A stretch of 61,304 nucleotides of DNA from Alphaproteobacteria bacterium (GCA_021151585.1 JAGKWX010000007.1:1-61304); one strand, 5' to 3'; shown: positions 19,223-28,984, counted from the first letter of the stretch. Notes: generated by a model from the letters alone, not told the origin. A program made the numbers and translations.

Positions 19223-20053
19223 ATGCTAACAGCGATCGATATTTTTTTTAAAAATAATATCTTCATCCATACTCACATTGAAAAATGTGGCGGCAGCACA
19301 CTGGTACACTATTTAAACGAATTATTTGGCAAAGATCATGTCTGCGATATTCGACCTTACCCTGCCCTAGCCGCTCAAACCCTAATACGACAATACCCCG
19401 AGATTAAACAAGGCCTACCCAATATTCGCGTCCTTTCTGGACATACCGGATATAGAGAACACTGGGAAAAACATATTTTTAGCGAGCAAAAATTTATTCC
19501 ATGGTTAAGCAAAACTAAAAAACCATTATACATTGCCTCTATACGACACCCAATCGACAGATTAATCTCTTTGTTTCGTTATATACGTTTACGACCAAAC
19601 CACCCTGGCTACTTGCCACACGCCGAATCTCTGCGCAATAATGATTTCGATGCTTATGTCCAATCTTTAATAAAAAGCAAATCCTGTAAAGTAAAAAATG
19701 AAATATGCATTTTCATCAAAGAAAAGCGCATGTCATTTTCACTTCTTGAAGAAGCGAAAAAATCTTTTGAACATAACTATTTTATTATCACTCCACATAA
19801 TAAAACACATGAACTTGCTAATCTTATATCTGAAACATTTTCATTACCTTGTGTCGAAGAAAAAACCATCAACGGTAATGAGTCAAAAGAAAAAATAACA
19901 CCCAGCGAAAAAACAATCAATTTATTGAAAAAAGCACATCATGATGACATTTTATTATATGAATATATCTTAAGCCGATATCCAGAAAAACTACAACAAG
20001 CAAAGCAAAAATTACAAGAGCTTTATGCCGCATCTTTCCCCAGATCTCTGTAA
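19223..20053 (+). CDS. PAPS-dependent sulfotransferase family protein
   Basis: 276 residues. Residues 18-27 (HIEKCGGSTL) form the 5'-phosphosulfate-binding loop of membrane/glycan sulfotransferases, and SIRHPIDRLISLFRY gives the 3'-phosphate-binding Arg/Ser motif. The fold would transfer sulfate from PAPS to a hydroxyl, most likely on a carbohydrate, because the gene lies among glycosyltransferases. The genes that make PAPS (fused ATP sulfurylase/APS kinase) and remove the product PAP (cysQ) are 1.6-5 kb away. No signal peptide is seen, so it acts in the cytoplasm. The acceptor is not known, and the ribosome site is weak. Confidence 0.82.
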   Translation: MLTAIDIFFKNNIFIHTHIEKCGGSTLVHYLNELFGKDHVCDIRPYPALAAQTLIRQYPEIKQGLPNIRVLSGHTGYREHWEKHIFSEQKFIPWLSKTKKPLYIASIRHPIDRLISLFRYIRLRPNHPGYLPHAESLRNNDFDAYVQSLIKSKSCKVKNEICIFIKEKRMSFSLLEEAKKSFEHNYFIITPHNKTHELANLISETFSLPCVEEKTINGNESKEKITPSEKTINLLKKAHHDDILLYEYILSRYPEKLQQAKQKLQELYAASFPRSL

Positions 20054-20095
20054 AATTTTAACCGCAAAGCATTAACAAGTTAAAACAACATTAAA

Positions 20096-20142
20096 AGGAA
20101 AAAATTCTTGGCCATATAACCTAAATTACAGCGGCCAAGAAT
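20096..20142 (-). terminator. Intrinsic terminator after manC
   Basis: Perfect 10-bp stem (ATTCTTGGCC at 20104-20113, GGCCAAGAAT at 20133-20142) with a 19-nt loop. On the minus strand it is followed directly by a T-run (20104 down to about 20096). It lies about 70 nt after the manC stop and would end the wcaJ/sat-cysC/cysQ/manC transcripts. There is no T-run on the plus side. Confidence 0.75.
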
Positions 20143-20212
20143 GTCAGACACATTACGGAGCCCATCACATCATATTGCACTCTTCGCAACAATGCACCAT
20201 AAAAGATGCCAA

Positions 20213-21625
20213 TTATTGTCGCTGATAAATATCTTCAAACCTGACAATATCATCTTCGCCCAAATAATTGCCTGATTGCACCTCAATGATTTCTAAAGGC
20301 AAGTGCGTCGGATTTTCTAAACGATGCTTTTGTCCTATAGAAATATAGGTCGATTGATTCTCAGTTAAAATAAATTCTTCATCACCTCGCGTCACTTTTG
20401 CCGTACCTCTGACCACTATCCAATGCTCTGCGCGATGATAATGCATCTGTAACGACAGTTTTGCGCCAGGCTTAACACAAATACGTTTTACCTGAAAATT
20501 ATCACCCATATCAACTGATTGGTAACTACCCCAGGGGCGATAGACAACGCTATGCGAATGATGCTCGGGACGCTTGCTCGCCTGCAAATGTTTAACAATT
20601 TCTTTTACTTCTTGAGTATGATTCTTATCTACCACCAAAATAGCATCATCGGTTTCAACAATCACATGATCAGATACGCCAACCGCAGCGACCAATTTAT
20701 GCTCAGCGCGAATATAAGAATTTTTGACATTATGTGTTAAAACATCGCCCATCAAAACATTGTCATTTGCATCTTTTGGTAAAGCTTGCCATAGCGATGA
20801 CCATGATCCCAAGTCACTCCATTGCGCATCAAGCGGCACAACAGACGCTCGTTGTGTTTTTTCCATAACAGCATAGTCAATGGAATCAGAAGGACAACGC
20901 GCAAAAGATTCACCATCTAAGCGCACAAAATCTAAATCTATGCTTGCTCGCGCTAAAGCTTGCGTAGCCGCAGCCGCAATCTCTGGCGCATGCAGCTGTG
21001 TTTCTGCATAATAAGTAGCCGCAGAAAAAACAAACATGCCACTGTTCCAAAGATATTTTTTTTCGGCCAAGTATTGCTCAGCTACAGTAAGTGTTGGTTT
21101 TTCAACAAAACAATCAACTTTGTACGCTCCTTTGGATAATGGATCGCCGCAACGAATATAACCATACCCAGTTTCTGGATGCGTAGGCGTCACACCAAAA
21201 GTAACCAAATAATCTTGCTTCGCCATAGCAACAGCCACGCTCATTGCATGATGAAAAGCAAGGACATCGCGAATTAAATGATCAGCAGGTAATATCAGCA
21301 ATATCACATCAGGACCATGCTCTTGTTGCGCATAAAGCGCGGCAATAGAGGCGGCTGGAGCCGTGTTTTTTGCCTCAGGCTCGAGGATTAATCGAGCATC
21401 TTTAACACCAATTTGTTGCAATTGTTCAGCGATAACAAAACGATGCTCTTGATTGCACACAACAATCGGAGCGCCCAGCCCTTCAACCCCCGACAAACGC
21501 AACAGCGTTTCTTGTAACATAGTCTTGTCAGAAGCTAAGGCAAGCAATTGTTTAGGATACAAAGCACGAGAACTTGGCCACAGGCGCGAACCAGAGCCAC
21601 CGGAAAGAATCACTGGAATAATCAA
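20213..21625 (-). CDS. manC: Mannose-1-phosphate guanylyltransferase / mannose-6-phosphate isomerase
   Basis: 470 residues, the usual size of bifunctional type II enzymes (ManC/AlgA/XanB). The N-terminal nucleotidyltransferase has the GTP-binding start LSGGSGSRLWPSSR and the FVEKP mannose-1-phosphate motif. The C-terminal cupin isomerase domain shows RPWGSY, QMHYHRAEHWIVV and the GTAKV metal-binding region. It supplies GDP-mannose for surface polysaccharide. Last gene of the minus-strand cluster, 36 nt from cysQ, with a strong terminator behind it. No phosphomannomutase is seen in the window. Confidence 0.95.
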   Translation of the reverse strand: MIIPVILSGGSGSRLWPSSRALYPKQLLALASDKTMLQETLLRLSGVEGLGAPIVVCNQEHRFVIAEQLQQIGVKDARLILEPEAKNTAPAASIAALYAQQEHGPDVILLILPADHLIRDVLAFHHAMSVAVAMAKQDYLVTFGVTPTHPETGYGYIRCGDPLSKGAYKVDCFVEKPTLTVAEQYLAEKKYLWNSGMFVFSAATYYAETQLHAPEIAAAATQALARASIDLDFVRLDGESFARCPSDSIDYAVMEKTQRASVVPLDAQWSDLGSWSSLWQALPKDANDNVLMGDVLTHNVKNSYIRAEHKLVAAVGVSDHVIVETDDAILVVDKNHTQEVKEIVKHLQASKRPEHHSHSVVYRPWGSYQSVDMGDNFQVKRICVKPGAKLSLQMHYHRAEHWIVVRGTAKVTRGDEEFILTENQSTYISIGQKHRLENPTHLPLEIIEVQSGNYLGEDDIVRFEDIYQRQ

Positions 21626-21660
21626 AAAAACCCCTAAACAAACAGATATAAAAGACTCAT

Positions 21661-22476
21661 TTAATCATAATTCTTAGCAAAGTTAAACCTAGGCGCATCT
21701 TTATGACAGACAATAAACGCGCCATTTAATAGTGTGTCGCGCATATTATATTTAAAAGGCCGATATTGAGCATCGCATAAAATACCGCCAGCATTATTGA
21801 TAATGGCATGCCCAGCCGCAGTATCCCATTCTGATGTTGGACCTAAACGCGGATAAATATCCGCAACACCTTCAGCAATTAAACAAATTTTTAAGGCACT
21901 ACCGACATTCACTAATTCATAAGCAGTTAATTGTTGTAAAAATTTTTCAAGCGGCCCGCCGCCATGACGACGACTCGCAATCACTTTCAAAGGCGAGTGA
22001 GCACTATTAAGTCCAACCAAGCTAGCGCAGATTTTTTGCCTCTTACCATTGAATTCTTTATAGGCGCCAGTGCCATCCATCGCAAAATACATCACCCCCA
22101 ATGCAGGAGCATAAACAACACCTAACACAGGCCGATGATCAATAACCAACGCAATATTGACAGTAAATTCATTCGTGCGGTGAATGAATTCTTTTGTCCC
22201 ATCCAAAGGATCGACTAGCCATAAGATTGGCCACTGACGACGCTGACTTATGTCCTGCGCCATCGATTCTTCTGACAACAGTGGAATATCAGGAGCTAGC
22301 CTCGTCAACCCATCAACAATCGTTTGATGCGCCACAAGATCTGCTTGCGTTAATGGCGAACCATCGGACTTATCAACAATATCAATGGATTGCTGCCGAT
22401 ACATCGATAAAATTTTTTCTCCAGCTTGATAAGCAATATCGATGACACTATTCAAAAAAGATTGCGTAAGCTGCAT
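21661..22476 (-). CDS. cysQ: 3'(2'),5'-bisphosphate nucleotidase CysQ (PAP phosphatase)
   Basis: 271-residue inositol-monophosphatase-fold enzyme with the metal site DPLDGTKEF, the SDGSPLTQAD loop, SEES and the C-terminal WDTAAGHAI. It hydrolyses PAP, the product left after PAPS is used by sulfotransferases or PAPS reductase, and so prevents product inhibition. Its start lies 1 nt after the stop of the fused ATP sulfurylase/APS kinase gene, so the two are surely one transcript. This matches a role in PAPS turnover within the glycan cluster. Confidence 0.93.
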   Translation of the reverse strand: MQLTQSFLNSVIDIAYQAGEKILSMYRQQSIDIVDKSDGSPLTQADLVAHQTIVDGLTRLAPDIPLLSEESMAQDISQRRQWPILWLVDPLDGTKEFIHRTNEFTVNIALVIDHRPVLGVVYAPALGVMYFAMDGTGAYKEFNGKRQKICASLVGLNSAHSPLKVIASRRHGGGPLEKFLQQLTAYELVNVGSALKICLIAEGVADIYPRLGPTSEWDTAAGHAIINNAGGILCDAQYRPFKYNMRDTLLNGAFIVCHKDAPRFNFAKNYD

Positions 22477-22477
22477 A

Positions 22478-24097
22478 TTATTTTACATACCCCAATTCTC
22501 GCAATTTATTCACAATCATCATCACTTCTTGCTCAATTGAATGTTCTGCGGCGTTGATAATAATGTCAGCATGCTCAGGAATTTCATACGGGTCACTAAT
22601 GCCGGTAAATTCTTTAATCAAGCCAGCGCGCGCCTTCTTGTATAAACCCTTGCGATCACGACACTCACAAACCTCTAATGAGGTGGAAATATATACCTCA
22701 ATAAAGCCGCCAATATCAGAAATCATGTCGCGCACTTGTCGACGTGTTGAACGGTATGGCGCAATTGGAGCACAAATGGCAATACCACCATGTTTAGTTA
22801 TTTCACTAGCCACATAACCAATACGCAAAATATTTAAATCGCGATGCTCACGCGAAAAACCTAATTCACTGGATAAATTTTTTCTAACCAAATCACCATC
22901 TAACATAGTTACTGAACGATCCGTTAATTCCATCAACTTAATTAATAATGCGTTCGCAATGGTCGATTTTCCTGCACCTGATAACCCTGTAAAAAAAATT
23001 GTTAAGCCTTGTTTTTCACGAGCGGGAAATGTTTTACGCAACTCATGAATAATCCCAGGATAAGAAAACCAACTCGGCACTTCTTCACCCGTTTTTAACA
23101 TTCGGCGAAATTCAGTGCCAGAAATCTTGAGCACGGTCTCGTTAGCTCTTACTTCATCTTCTTGCACATAAGCGTCACGCTCTCTAACATAGACTAGCTC
23201 GTAAAATGGCACCATATCGATACCAATTTCATCTTGATATTGCTTTACTAGCTCTTGCGCATCATAGGGGCCGTAAAAATCGTTACCCTCTTTATCTTTA
23301 CCCGGCCCCGCATGATCGCGCCCAACAATAAAATGTGTGCATCCATAATTTTTACGTATCAACGCATGCCATAATGCTTCAATAGGGCCGGCCATACGCA
23401 TAGCAATCGGCAATAAACTTAACGTTGCAGAACCTTGCGGATAAGTTTCAATTAAACTTTGGTAACAACGTACGCGTGTAAAATGATCTACATCGCCGGG
23501 TTTAGTCATGCCAACTACTGGATGTATCAAAAGATGAGCATCATGTTGTTTTGCAGCTCGCAACGTTAACTCTTGATGCGCACGATGCATAGGATTGCGC
23601 GTCTGGAAAGCAACGACTTTTTTAATATTTTTTTCTTTGAATTTTTGTTTCAGTTGTTCGGGTGACAAACGCAACTGTGTAAAATCATAATGATTGGGCA
23701 ATGCCACTTTTTCCAAAGTGCCACCGATATAAACATCGCCAGCAATATTCATCAAATAATTGACACCCGGGTGTGTCTCATCGGTTGTTTGGTAAACCGC
23801 CACTGCCTCGGCTGTTTTATTTGGCTGCCACATATCGGTGATTATCATATTCGCCAGATGCAAACCTTCTTCATCATACAGCGCAATTTTTTCACCAACC
23901 TTCAATACCGCAGCTTGTTCTGCCTTAACATCACATGTAATCGGCATTGGCCAAACGTCACCACTAGGTAAACGGCGATTCTTTAAGATACTATCATAAG
24001 TTTCTTGATCATTAAAACCGGTTAATGGTGCAAATGCGCCGTTCAATAAACATTCAATATCGCAACGTTGTCGCGGTGTTAAAAAAATTTCTTGCAT
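22478..24097 (-). CDS. Bifunctional sulfate adenylyltransferase / adenylylsulfate kinase
   Basis: Makes APS from sulfate and ATP, then phosphorylates it to PAPS. 539 residues. The N-terminal ~370 are ATP sulfurylase, with FQTRNPMHRAHQEL, HPVVGMTKPGDVDH and FIVGRDHAGPG. The C-terminal ~170 are APS kinase, with P-loop FTGLSGAGKST, DGDLVRKNL and IAPYRSTRR. I chose the ATG at 24097 because AAGGAAAG lies before it and the protein then starts at the family position; a longer frame to 24139 has no support. This fused Sat-CysC type differs from the CysDN/CysC of enteric bacteria. It is located with wcaJ, manC and a sulfotransferase, suggesting sulfate donor supply for a glycan. Confidence 0.93.
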   Translation of the reverse strand: MQEIFLTPRQRCDIECLLNGAFAPLTGFNDQETYDSILKNRRLPSGDVWPMPITCDVKAEQAAVLKVGEKIALYDEEGLHLANMIITDMWQPNKTAEAVAVYQTTDETHPGVNYLMNIAGDVYIGGTLEKVALPNHYDFTQLRLSPEQLKQKFKEKNIKKVVAFQTRNPMHRAHQELTLRAAKQHDAHLLIHPVVGMTKPGDVDHFTRVRCYQSLIETYPQGSATLSLLPIAMRMAGPIEALWHALIRKNYGCTHFIVGRDHAGPGKDKEGNDFYGPYDAQELVKQYQDEIGIDMVPFYELVYVRERDAYVQEDEVRANETVLKISGTEFRRMLKTGEEVPSWFSYPGIIHELRKTFPAREKQGLTIFFTGLSGAGKSTIANALLIKLMELTDRSVTMLDGDLVRKNLSSELGFSREHRDLNILRIGYVASEITKHGGIAICAPIAPYRSTRRQVRDMISDIGGFIEVYISTSLEVCECRDRKGLYKKARAGLIKEFTGISDPYEIPEHADIIINAAEHSIEQEVMMIVNKLRELGYVK

Positions 24098-24237
24098 AAA
24101 ACTTTCCTTATAATTAAAAAATGCATGGGCCACGCCCAAAGTTTATAACGACTAGCGCTCAAAGATGCCTGAGGTGGTAAACACAGAAATTAGCCATGAA
24201 AAAAACAACCTTTGATATCAATAGTGCAACATAGCCA

Positions 24238-25647
24238 TTAGTAAGCATTATTGTGAAAAAAACCTCGCCACAAAGTGAGCCATATGATACGCAAATCAAA
24301 AGCCAACGTCCAATTTTCAATGTAATATAAATCATGTTCGACACGGCGCTGCATTTTTTCCAGGGTATCGGTTTCACCGCGATAACCGTTCACTTGCGCC
24401 CACCCCGTAATACCTGGCTTCATTCGAAAGCGCTGCATATAAGACGAGACCAAATCTTTATAATATTCATTATGCTCAACCGCATGAGGACGTGGTCCGA
24501 CAATGGACATATCCCCTTGCAAAACATTCAACAATTGAGGCAACTCATCTAAACTAGTAGATCGTAAAAATCGCCCTATTTTGGTTACACGAGGATCATG
24601 TTTTGTCGCTTGCGATACTTGTCCTGAATTTTCTCTATGTACAATCATCGATCTAAATTTATAAACTGAAAATTTTTTGCCGTTTAGCCCATGCCGCTGT
24701 TGTCGAAAGAAAACTGGGCCGGTCGATGTTAACTTAATCAAGACCGCAATCAATAACATAATAGGAGAAGCTATTAATAAAAAAACTAACGCCAATCCGC
24801 GATCCTCTATCGCCTTTAATAAACGCCTCTCACCCTCCATCGGTGATGAGTAAATATTGATAAGTGGATAACCTGAGATTTCAGTCATAGTATGACGTCG
24901 AAAAGATAAACCTAAGAAATCTGGCACGTAACGCACAGTAACCGCATCATGCACTAACGCTTGCGCAACACTTCGAATCAATACTTCTTCGCTTAAAGGC
25001 AAAACAATCCATACTTCATCAATTCGAGCTCGCTTTACTAACTTAGACAAACAAGATAATACAAGAGGACGTACAGAAATATTGGCTATTTTTTTCTCAG
25101 AAAATCCACTTTCAGCAAAAAATAACACTGGACGAACCCCAGCCCACAAAGAGCGCTGTAACTGTGCAACTAAGTCTTGTGCCCGCTGATTGGTTCCAAT
25201 AATAACAACACGTTTTAAATTTAGACCCTTGCGCCGCAAATAAGAAAGAAGCAGATAAACACAGCATCGAGAAATAACAAAACTCGATAACAAAACTAAC
25301 AACCAATAACCTAACCAAATACGCGAATAATGCGTGCTGGTTTTACTCATCACAGAAAAAACGCTGAGTATGGCAAAAAGCAACACTATCGCCACAATAC
25401 CATTAAATATATATTGAAATAATCTTTTTTCACGCAACGGTTCATATAAACCAAACCAACGAAAGACAATTAACGATGTCGCAACCGCCAAACCGAGCAA
25501 AGACCAGTAATAATAATGAAACACGCCATCACCAAAGCGCAGATAATGCGCAACAACAGAGGCCAAGACGACCATGGCAATATCAAAACCGTACAAACAA
25601 CCCCGGAACAAGGATTGGTAATCTCGACTCAAATCGTGGCGCAGCAT
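24238..25647 (-). CDS. Undecaprenyl-phosphate hexose-1-phosphate transferase (WcaJ-like, exopolysaccharide initiation)
   Basis: 469 residues. There are four to five N-terminal membrane helices (residues ~20-130), a CoA-binding-like/Rossmann segment (VVIIGTNQRAQDL), another membrane segment at ~280-300, and the C-terminal bacterial sugar transferase domain: FRQQRHGLNGKKFSVYKFRS, STSLDELPQLLNVL, DMSIVGPRPHA, KPGITGWAQVNGYRGET. It links the first sugar phosphate to undecaprenyl phosphate, starting repeat-unit assembly. The exact sugar (glucose, galactose or other) cannot be told. First gene of the cluster that ends with manC; divergent from dapB (80-nt gap). Confidence 0.93.
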   Translation of the reverse strand: MLRHDLSRDYQSLFRGCLYGFDIAMVVLASVVAHYLRFGDGVFHYYYWSLLGLAVATSLIVFRWFGLYEPLREKRLFQYIFNGIVAIVLLFAILSVFSVMSKTSTHYSRIWLGYWLLVLLSSFVISRCCVYLLLSYLRRKGLNLKRVVIIGTNQRAQDLVAQLQRSLWAGVRPVLFFAESGFSEKKIANISVRPLVLSCLSKLVKRARIDEVWIVLPLSEEVLIRSVAQALVHDAVTVRYVPDFLGLSFRRHTMTEISGYPLINIYSSPMEGERRLLKAIEDRGLALVFLLIASPIMLLIAVLIKLTSTGPVFFRQQRHGLNGKKFSVYKFRSMIVHRENSGQVSQATKHDPRVTKIGRFLRSTSLDELPQLLNVLQGDMSIVGPRPHAVEHNEYYKDLVSSYMQRFRMKPGITGWAQVNGYRGETDTLEKMQRRVEHDLYYIENWTLAFDLRIIWLTLWRGFFHNNAY

Positions 25648-25733
25648 ATATTATTACCTAAAAATTTGATCCAGAATTGTAGCAAAATTTTGTGTGAAAC
25701 AATATCCTTTGCACTATAACGCGGAGAATGACA

Positions 25734-26540
25734 ATGCAAAAAAAAATACTCATCAACGGCGCCTTTGGGCGCATGGGCCAACTGACCTGTGCAACACTGG
25801 AAAAACACCCAGAGTTCTCTATTGTTGCTAAAATCGGTCGCCATGATGATTTTGCAACAACTATTCAAGCTCACCAACCTGACATTATCATCGATTTTAC
25901 CAATGCAGATTGCGTGTGGGAAAATGTGCAAACCATATTAAAACACGATGCGGCGTTTGTTATTGGCACGTCTGGCTTAAAAAAAGATCAAATTGATTCT
26001 GTTTTGAAAACCCCAAGAAAACAAGGGTCAGGCGGGATTATTGTTCCAAACTTTTCAATAGGCGCCATACTACAAATGCGTTGCGCAGAAGAAATTGCTC
26101 GATATTTCACTAAAGCAGAAATTATCGAAATTCATCACGAAAAAAAGCTGGATGCTCCGTCGGGAACGGCAGTAAGAACAGCAGAAGGAATACAAAAAAT
26201 CATCGAAGCAAGCAAGATGAACGTCAACGATGTGACTGAAGGACATACGAGCCAGGGGCGGCAACAAGACCAAGTCGGTACGTGTACACCCCCAGGAAAT
26301 GTAGCTGACACTCATCAATCGCATGAATCTAGATATTGCATTGTCCCCATTCATTCCGCTAGACTTCCCGGGTTCGTCGCCGAACAAGAAGTCATTTTTG
26401 GCGCAGATGCAGAAAGTTTAAGCATCTCGCACAAAGTACTCAATCGCGAGGCCTATATGCCTGGATTAGTACTCGCTTGCCAACAGGTCATGACGTTCGA
26501 GCGAGTATATTATGGGTTAGAATTTTGTTTACAAGGGTAA
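25734..26540 (+). CDS. dapB: 4-hydroxy-tetrahydrodipicolinate reductase
   Basis: Reduces hydroxy-tetrahydrodipicolinate in lysine and meso-diaminopimelate synthesis. 268 residues. The N-terminal NAD(P) site is INGAFGRMGQ. The catalytic/substrate motif is IIEIHHEKKLDAPSGTA, the DapB signature with His pair and Lys. I prefer the ATG at 25734 over the one at 25728, because GGAG lies 7 nt before the former and is jammed against the latter. The leucine dehydrogenase gene follows after 7 nt. Confidence 0.93.
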   Translation: MQKKILINGAFGRMGQLTCATLEKHPEFSIVAKIGRHDDFATTIQAHQPDIIIDFTNADCVWENVQTILKHDAAFVIGTSGLKKDQIDSVLKTPRKQGSGGIIVPNFSIGAILQMRCAEEIARYFTKAEIIEIHHEKKLDAPSGTAVRTAEGIQKIIEASKMNVNDVTEGHTSQGRQQDQVGTCTPPGNVADTHQSHESRYCIVPIHSARLPGFVAEQEVIFGADAESLSISHKVLNREAYMPGLVLACQQVMTFERVYYGLEFCLQG

Positions 26541-26547
26541 GGCCAAC

Positions 26548-27624
26548 ATGTCAAGACTAAATCGCAAACCACCAAAAATCGATGCATTAATGCGCTATGC
26601 CAATATGATCGGCTTTGGTGATCTTTTTACAAAAATAGATACCAAAAACAATTTACGAAGCATTATCGCGATTCATAATACGACATTGGGTCCAGCGATT
26701 GGCGGCTGTCGTTTTTATCCTTACACTTCATTTAGCTATGCCTATAAAGATGTGTTGCGACTTGCCTACATGATGACCCTCAAATCTGCCATCAGCGAAT
26801 TACCTCATGGCGGCGCAAAAGCCGTCATCATGTATCCAAAACATGCGTTTGATCGCAAGCAATTGATGCACGCATTTGGCGATTTTTTAAACACTGCGCA
26901 AGGTCGTTACATTACATCCATGGATGTTGGCACCACCGCAGAAGACATGGATCTTATTTATGAACGCAGCCCCTACGTTATCGGCGCCACAAAAACTATG
27001 CACGATGATCCCTCACGTTTTACAGGCTTAGGCATTTTCCGTGGTTTAGAAGCAGCGGCAAAATTCAAACTAGGGCGCCAAACTCTGGAAGGTTTGCATG
27101 TTGTGTTACAAGGCGCAGGAAAAGTATCTTATTATGTTTGCAAACATCTGCACGAAGCAAAAGCAAAAATCACCATCTGCGATGTGAACCATGAATCTGC
27201 AAAACGCTGCCAAGAAGAATTTAACGCAACTATCGTCAGCCCAGAAAATGTTTACGACATACCATGCGACATTTTTTCACCCTCGGCTATTGGTGGCACG
27301 ATTAATAAACACACAATCGAACGCTTAAATACATCTATTGTTGCGGGTGCGGCAAATAATCAATTAGCGCATAGCCGCTTCATTCAATTATTAGAACAAA
27401 AAAATATTTTATATGTGCCTGATTATGTTATTAATGCAGGCGGCGTTATTTACGCAGCCCTCGCTTACGACCATAAACCAGAAGATGAAATCCTGCGCCA
27501 AGTAAACGCGATTGAACCGCGTCTACTGAAAATTTTCAACGAAGCGAAAGAGCATGGCATGCATACAACGGAAGTGGCAAATCAGATGGCAATACAGCGA
27601 TTACGGCAAGCGGCCGCAAACTAA
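26548..27624 (+). CDS. ldh: Leucine dehydrogenase (Glu/Leu/Phe/Val dehydrogenase family)
   Basis: 358 residues. It oxidatively deaminates branched-chain amino acids to 2-oxoacids with NAD. The catalytic region contains GPAIGGCRFYPY, MTLKSAISELPHGGAKAVI (substrate Lys and catalytic Lys) and MDVGTTAEDMD. The Rossmann domain starts VVLQGAGKVSYYV. The C-terminal NAGG(V) patch is complete. It sits 7 nt after dapB with GGTAAGG as ribosome site, and a strong terminator follows. The 2-oxoacid dehydrogenase operon downstream would be the logical next step for the products. Specificity for leucine versus valine is inferred from family. Confidence 0.9.
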   Translation: MSRLNRKPPKIDALMRYANMIGFGDLFTKIDTKNNLRSIIAIHNTTLGPAIGGCRFYPYTSFSYAYKDVLRLAYMMTLKSAISELPHGGAKAVIMYPKHAFDRKQLMHAFGDFLNTAQGRYITSMDVGTTAEDMDLIYERSPYVIGATKTMHDDPSRFTGLGIFRGLEAAAKFKLGRQTLEGLHVVLQGAGKVSYYVCKHLHEAKAKITICDVNHESAKRCQEEFNATIVSPENVYDIPCDIFSPSAIGGTINKHTIERLNTSIVAGAANNQLAHSRFIQLLEQKNILYVPDYVINAGGVIYAALAYDHKPEDEILRQVNAIEPRLLKIFNEAKEHGMHTTEVANQMAIQRLRQAAAN

Positions 27625-27707
27625 CCCTTTGCCTCTAGAGCGTTTTTTATGTTTGGTGCAAAAAAAATCATTTAGATAGGCTATTAACAATTAAATTGCG
27701 GCCTTCA

Positions 27708-27756
27708 CAGTCGACGACCGGGCATCCCGCGAATGCCCGGAGACTGCATTTTTTTT
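27708..27756 (+). terminator. Intrinsic terminator after dapB-ldh
   Basis: The 8-bp G/C-rich stem CCGGGCAT (27718-27725) / ATGCCCGG (27733-27740) is extended outward by CAGTC (27708-27712) / GACTG (27742-27746). A run of eight T follows at 27749-27756. It separates dapB-ldh from the pdh operon. Confidence 0.8.
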
Positions 27757-27829
27757 ACGCGCCAATTGCGCCAACCCCCAAGATAAACTAGACTATGTCC
27801 CCATATTTACCATAACAAAAAGTCTAAAA

Positions 27830-28915
27830 ATGGCTCAATTTCGCTTAAAAACCATCGCTGGATTTTCTATCCACTACCTGCAATTCATGGATCATCATGG
27901 TGAATTGACTCAAGCACTACCTGACTATGTCAATAATGACATGCTGCTCAAGCTTTACCGGGCAATGTCTTTAACCAGACTGTTCGATACCAAAGCCATT
28001 AATTTACAGCGCACCGGCCAAATGGGCACGTATCCGTCGTGTCATGGTCAAGAAGCCATAGGCGCGGGCATTGGCTTTATGATGAACAAAGACGATGTAT
28101 TTTATCCCTACTATCGTGACCACGCGACATTTTTGCTGCGCGGGACACCGATGTCAGACATTTTGACCTACTGGGGCGGCGATGAACGTGGCAGCGCTTT
28201 TGTAAGCCAACCGGATAATCAAGACTTTCCTATCTGCGTTCCTATCGCCGATCAATGCTTGCATGCCACCGGCGGCGCATTCGCCTTTCAATATCGCAAC
28301 GAAAAACGTGCAGCTGTCACCACCATTGGTGAAGGCGGCACATCACAAGGCGATTTCTATGAAGCGATTAATCTCGCAGGCGCATGGAAATTGCCGGTGG
28401 TTTTTGTTGTGAATAATAATCAATGGGCAATCTCCACTCACATCCAAGAACAAACCGCTTGCAAAACTATTGCTCAGAAAGCGATCGCCGCTGGATTTGA
28501 AGGCATTCAAGTCGATGGCAATGATGTAGTGGCTGTGGCCCAAGCTATGAAATATGCGCTTGATAAAGCACGTGATGGTGGCGGCGCAACACTGATCGAA
28601 GCGATGACATACCGTATTTGCGATCACACAACAGCCGATGATGCAAAACGTTATATTCCACCCGCGGAGTTTCAAGCAGCGTTTGAATTTGAGCCACTAA
28701 AACGCTTACGTAAATATTTAGAACAACATGCGCAATGGAATGAAGAAAAAGAAAAAAATATGCTTGCAGAATTAACCCAAGAATTAGAACAAATCGTTAA
28801 TGCATTTTTGCAGCGACCCAAAGCCGAAATAACGGATATGTTTGATTATTTATATGAAACTTTACCGTCGCAGCTTCAATTTCAAAGAGAAGAATTGATT
28901 AATGAGCATGGTTAA
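27830..28915 (+). CDS. pdhA: 2-oxoacid (pyruvate or branched-chain) dehydrogenase E1 component, alpha subunit
   Basis: 361 residues, heterotetrameric-type E1 alpha. The thiamine diphosphate motif is TIGEGGTSQGDFYEAINLA ending with VVNNNQW. The phosphorylation-loop region YRICDHTTADDAKRY is typical of alpha subunits of both pyruvate and branched-chain enzymes. With E1 beta it decarboxylates the 2-oxoacid and acylates the lipoyl group of E2. Substrate is uncertain: the PSCHGQEA and YYRDHA motifs and the nearby leucine dehydrogenase make a branched-chain oxoacid possible, while Legionellales homologues are usually named pdhA. The ribosome site is weak; the start was chosen as the first ATG after the terminator. 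Confidence 0.9.
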   Translation: MAQFRLKTIAGFSIHYLQFMDHHGELTQALPDYVNNDMLLKLYRAMSLTRLFDTKAINLQRTGQMGTYPSCHGQEAIGAGIGFMMNKDDVFYPYYRDHATFLLRGTPMSDILTYWGGDERGSAFVSQPDNQDFPICVPIADQCLHATGGAFAFQYRNEKRAAVTTIGEGGTSQGDFYEAINLAGAWKLPVVFVVNNNQWAISTHIQEQTACKTIAQKAIAAGFEGIQVDGNDVVAVAQAMKYALDKARDGGGATLIEAMTYRICDHTTADDAKRYIPPAEFQAAFEFEPLKRLRKYLEQHAQWNEEKEKNMLAELTQELEQIVNAFLQRPKAEITDMFDYLYETLPSQLQFQREELINEHG

Positions 28916-28984
28916 ATAGTAAAAATTAAAACTGGGCGCCAGCCTTCGCGGGCGTGACACACTAGTAAGGTAACAAATAAAAAA

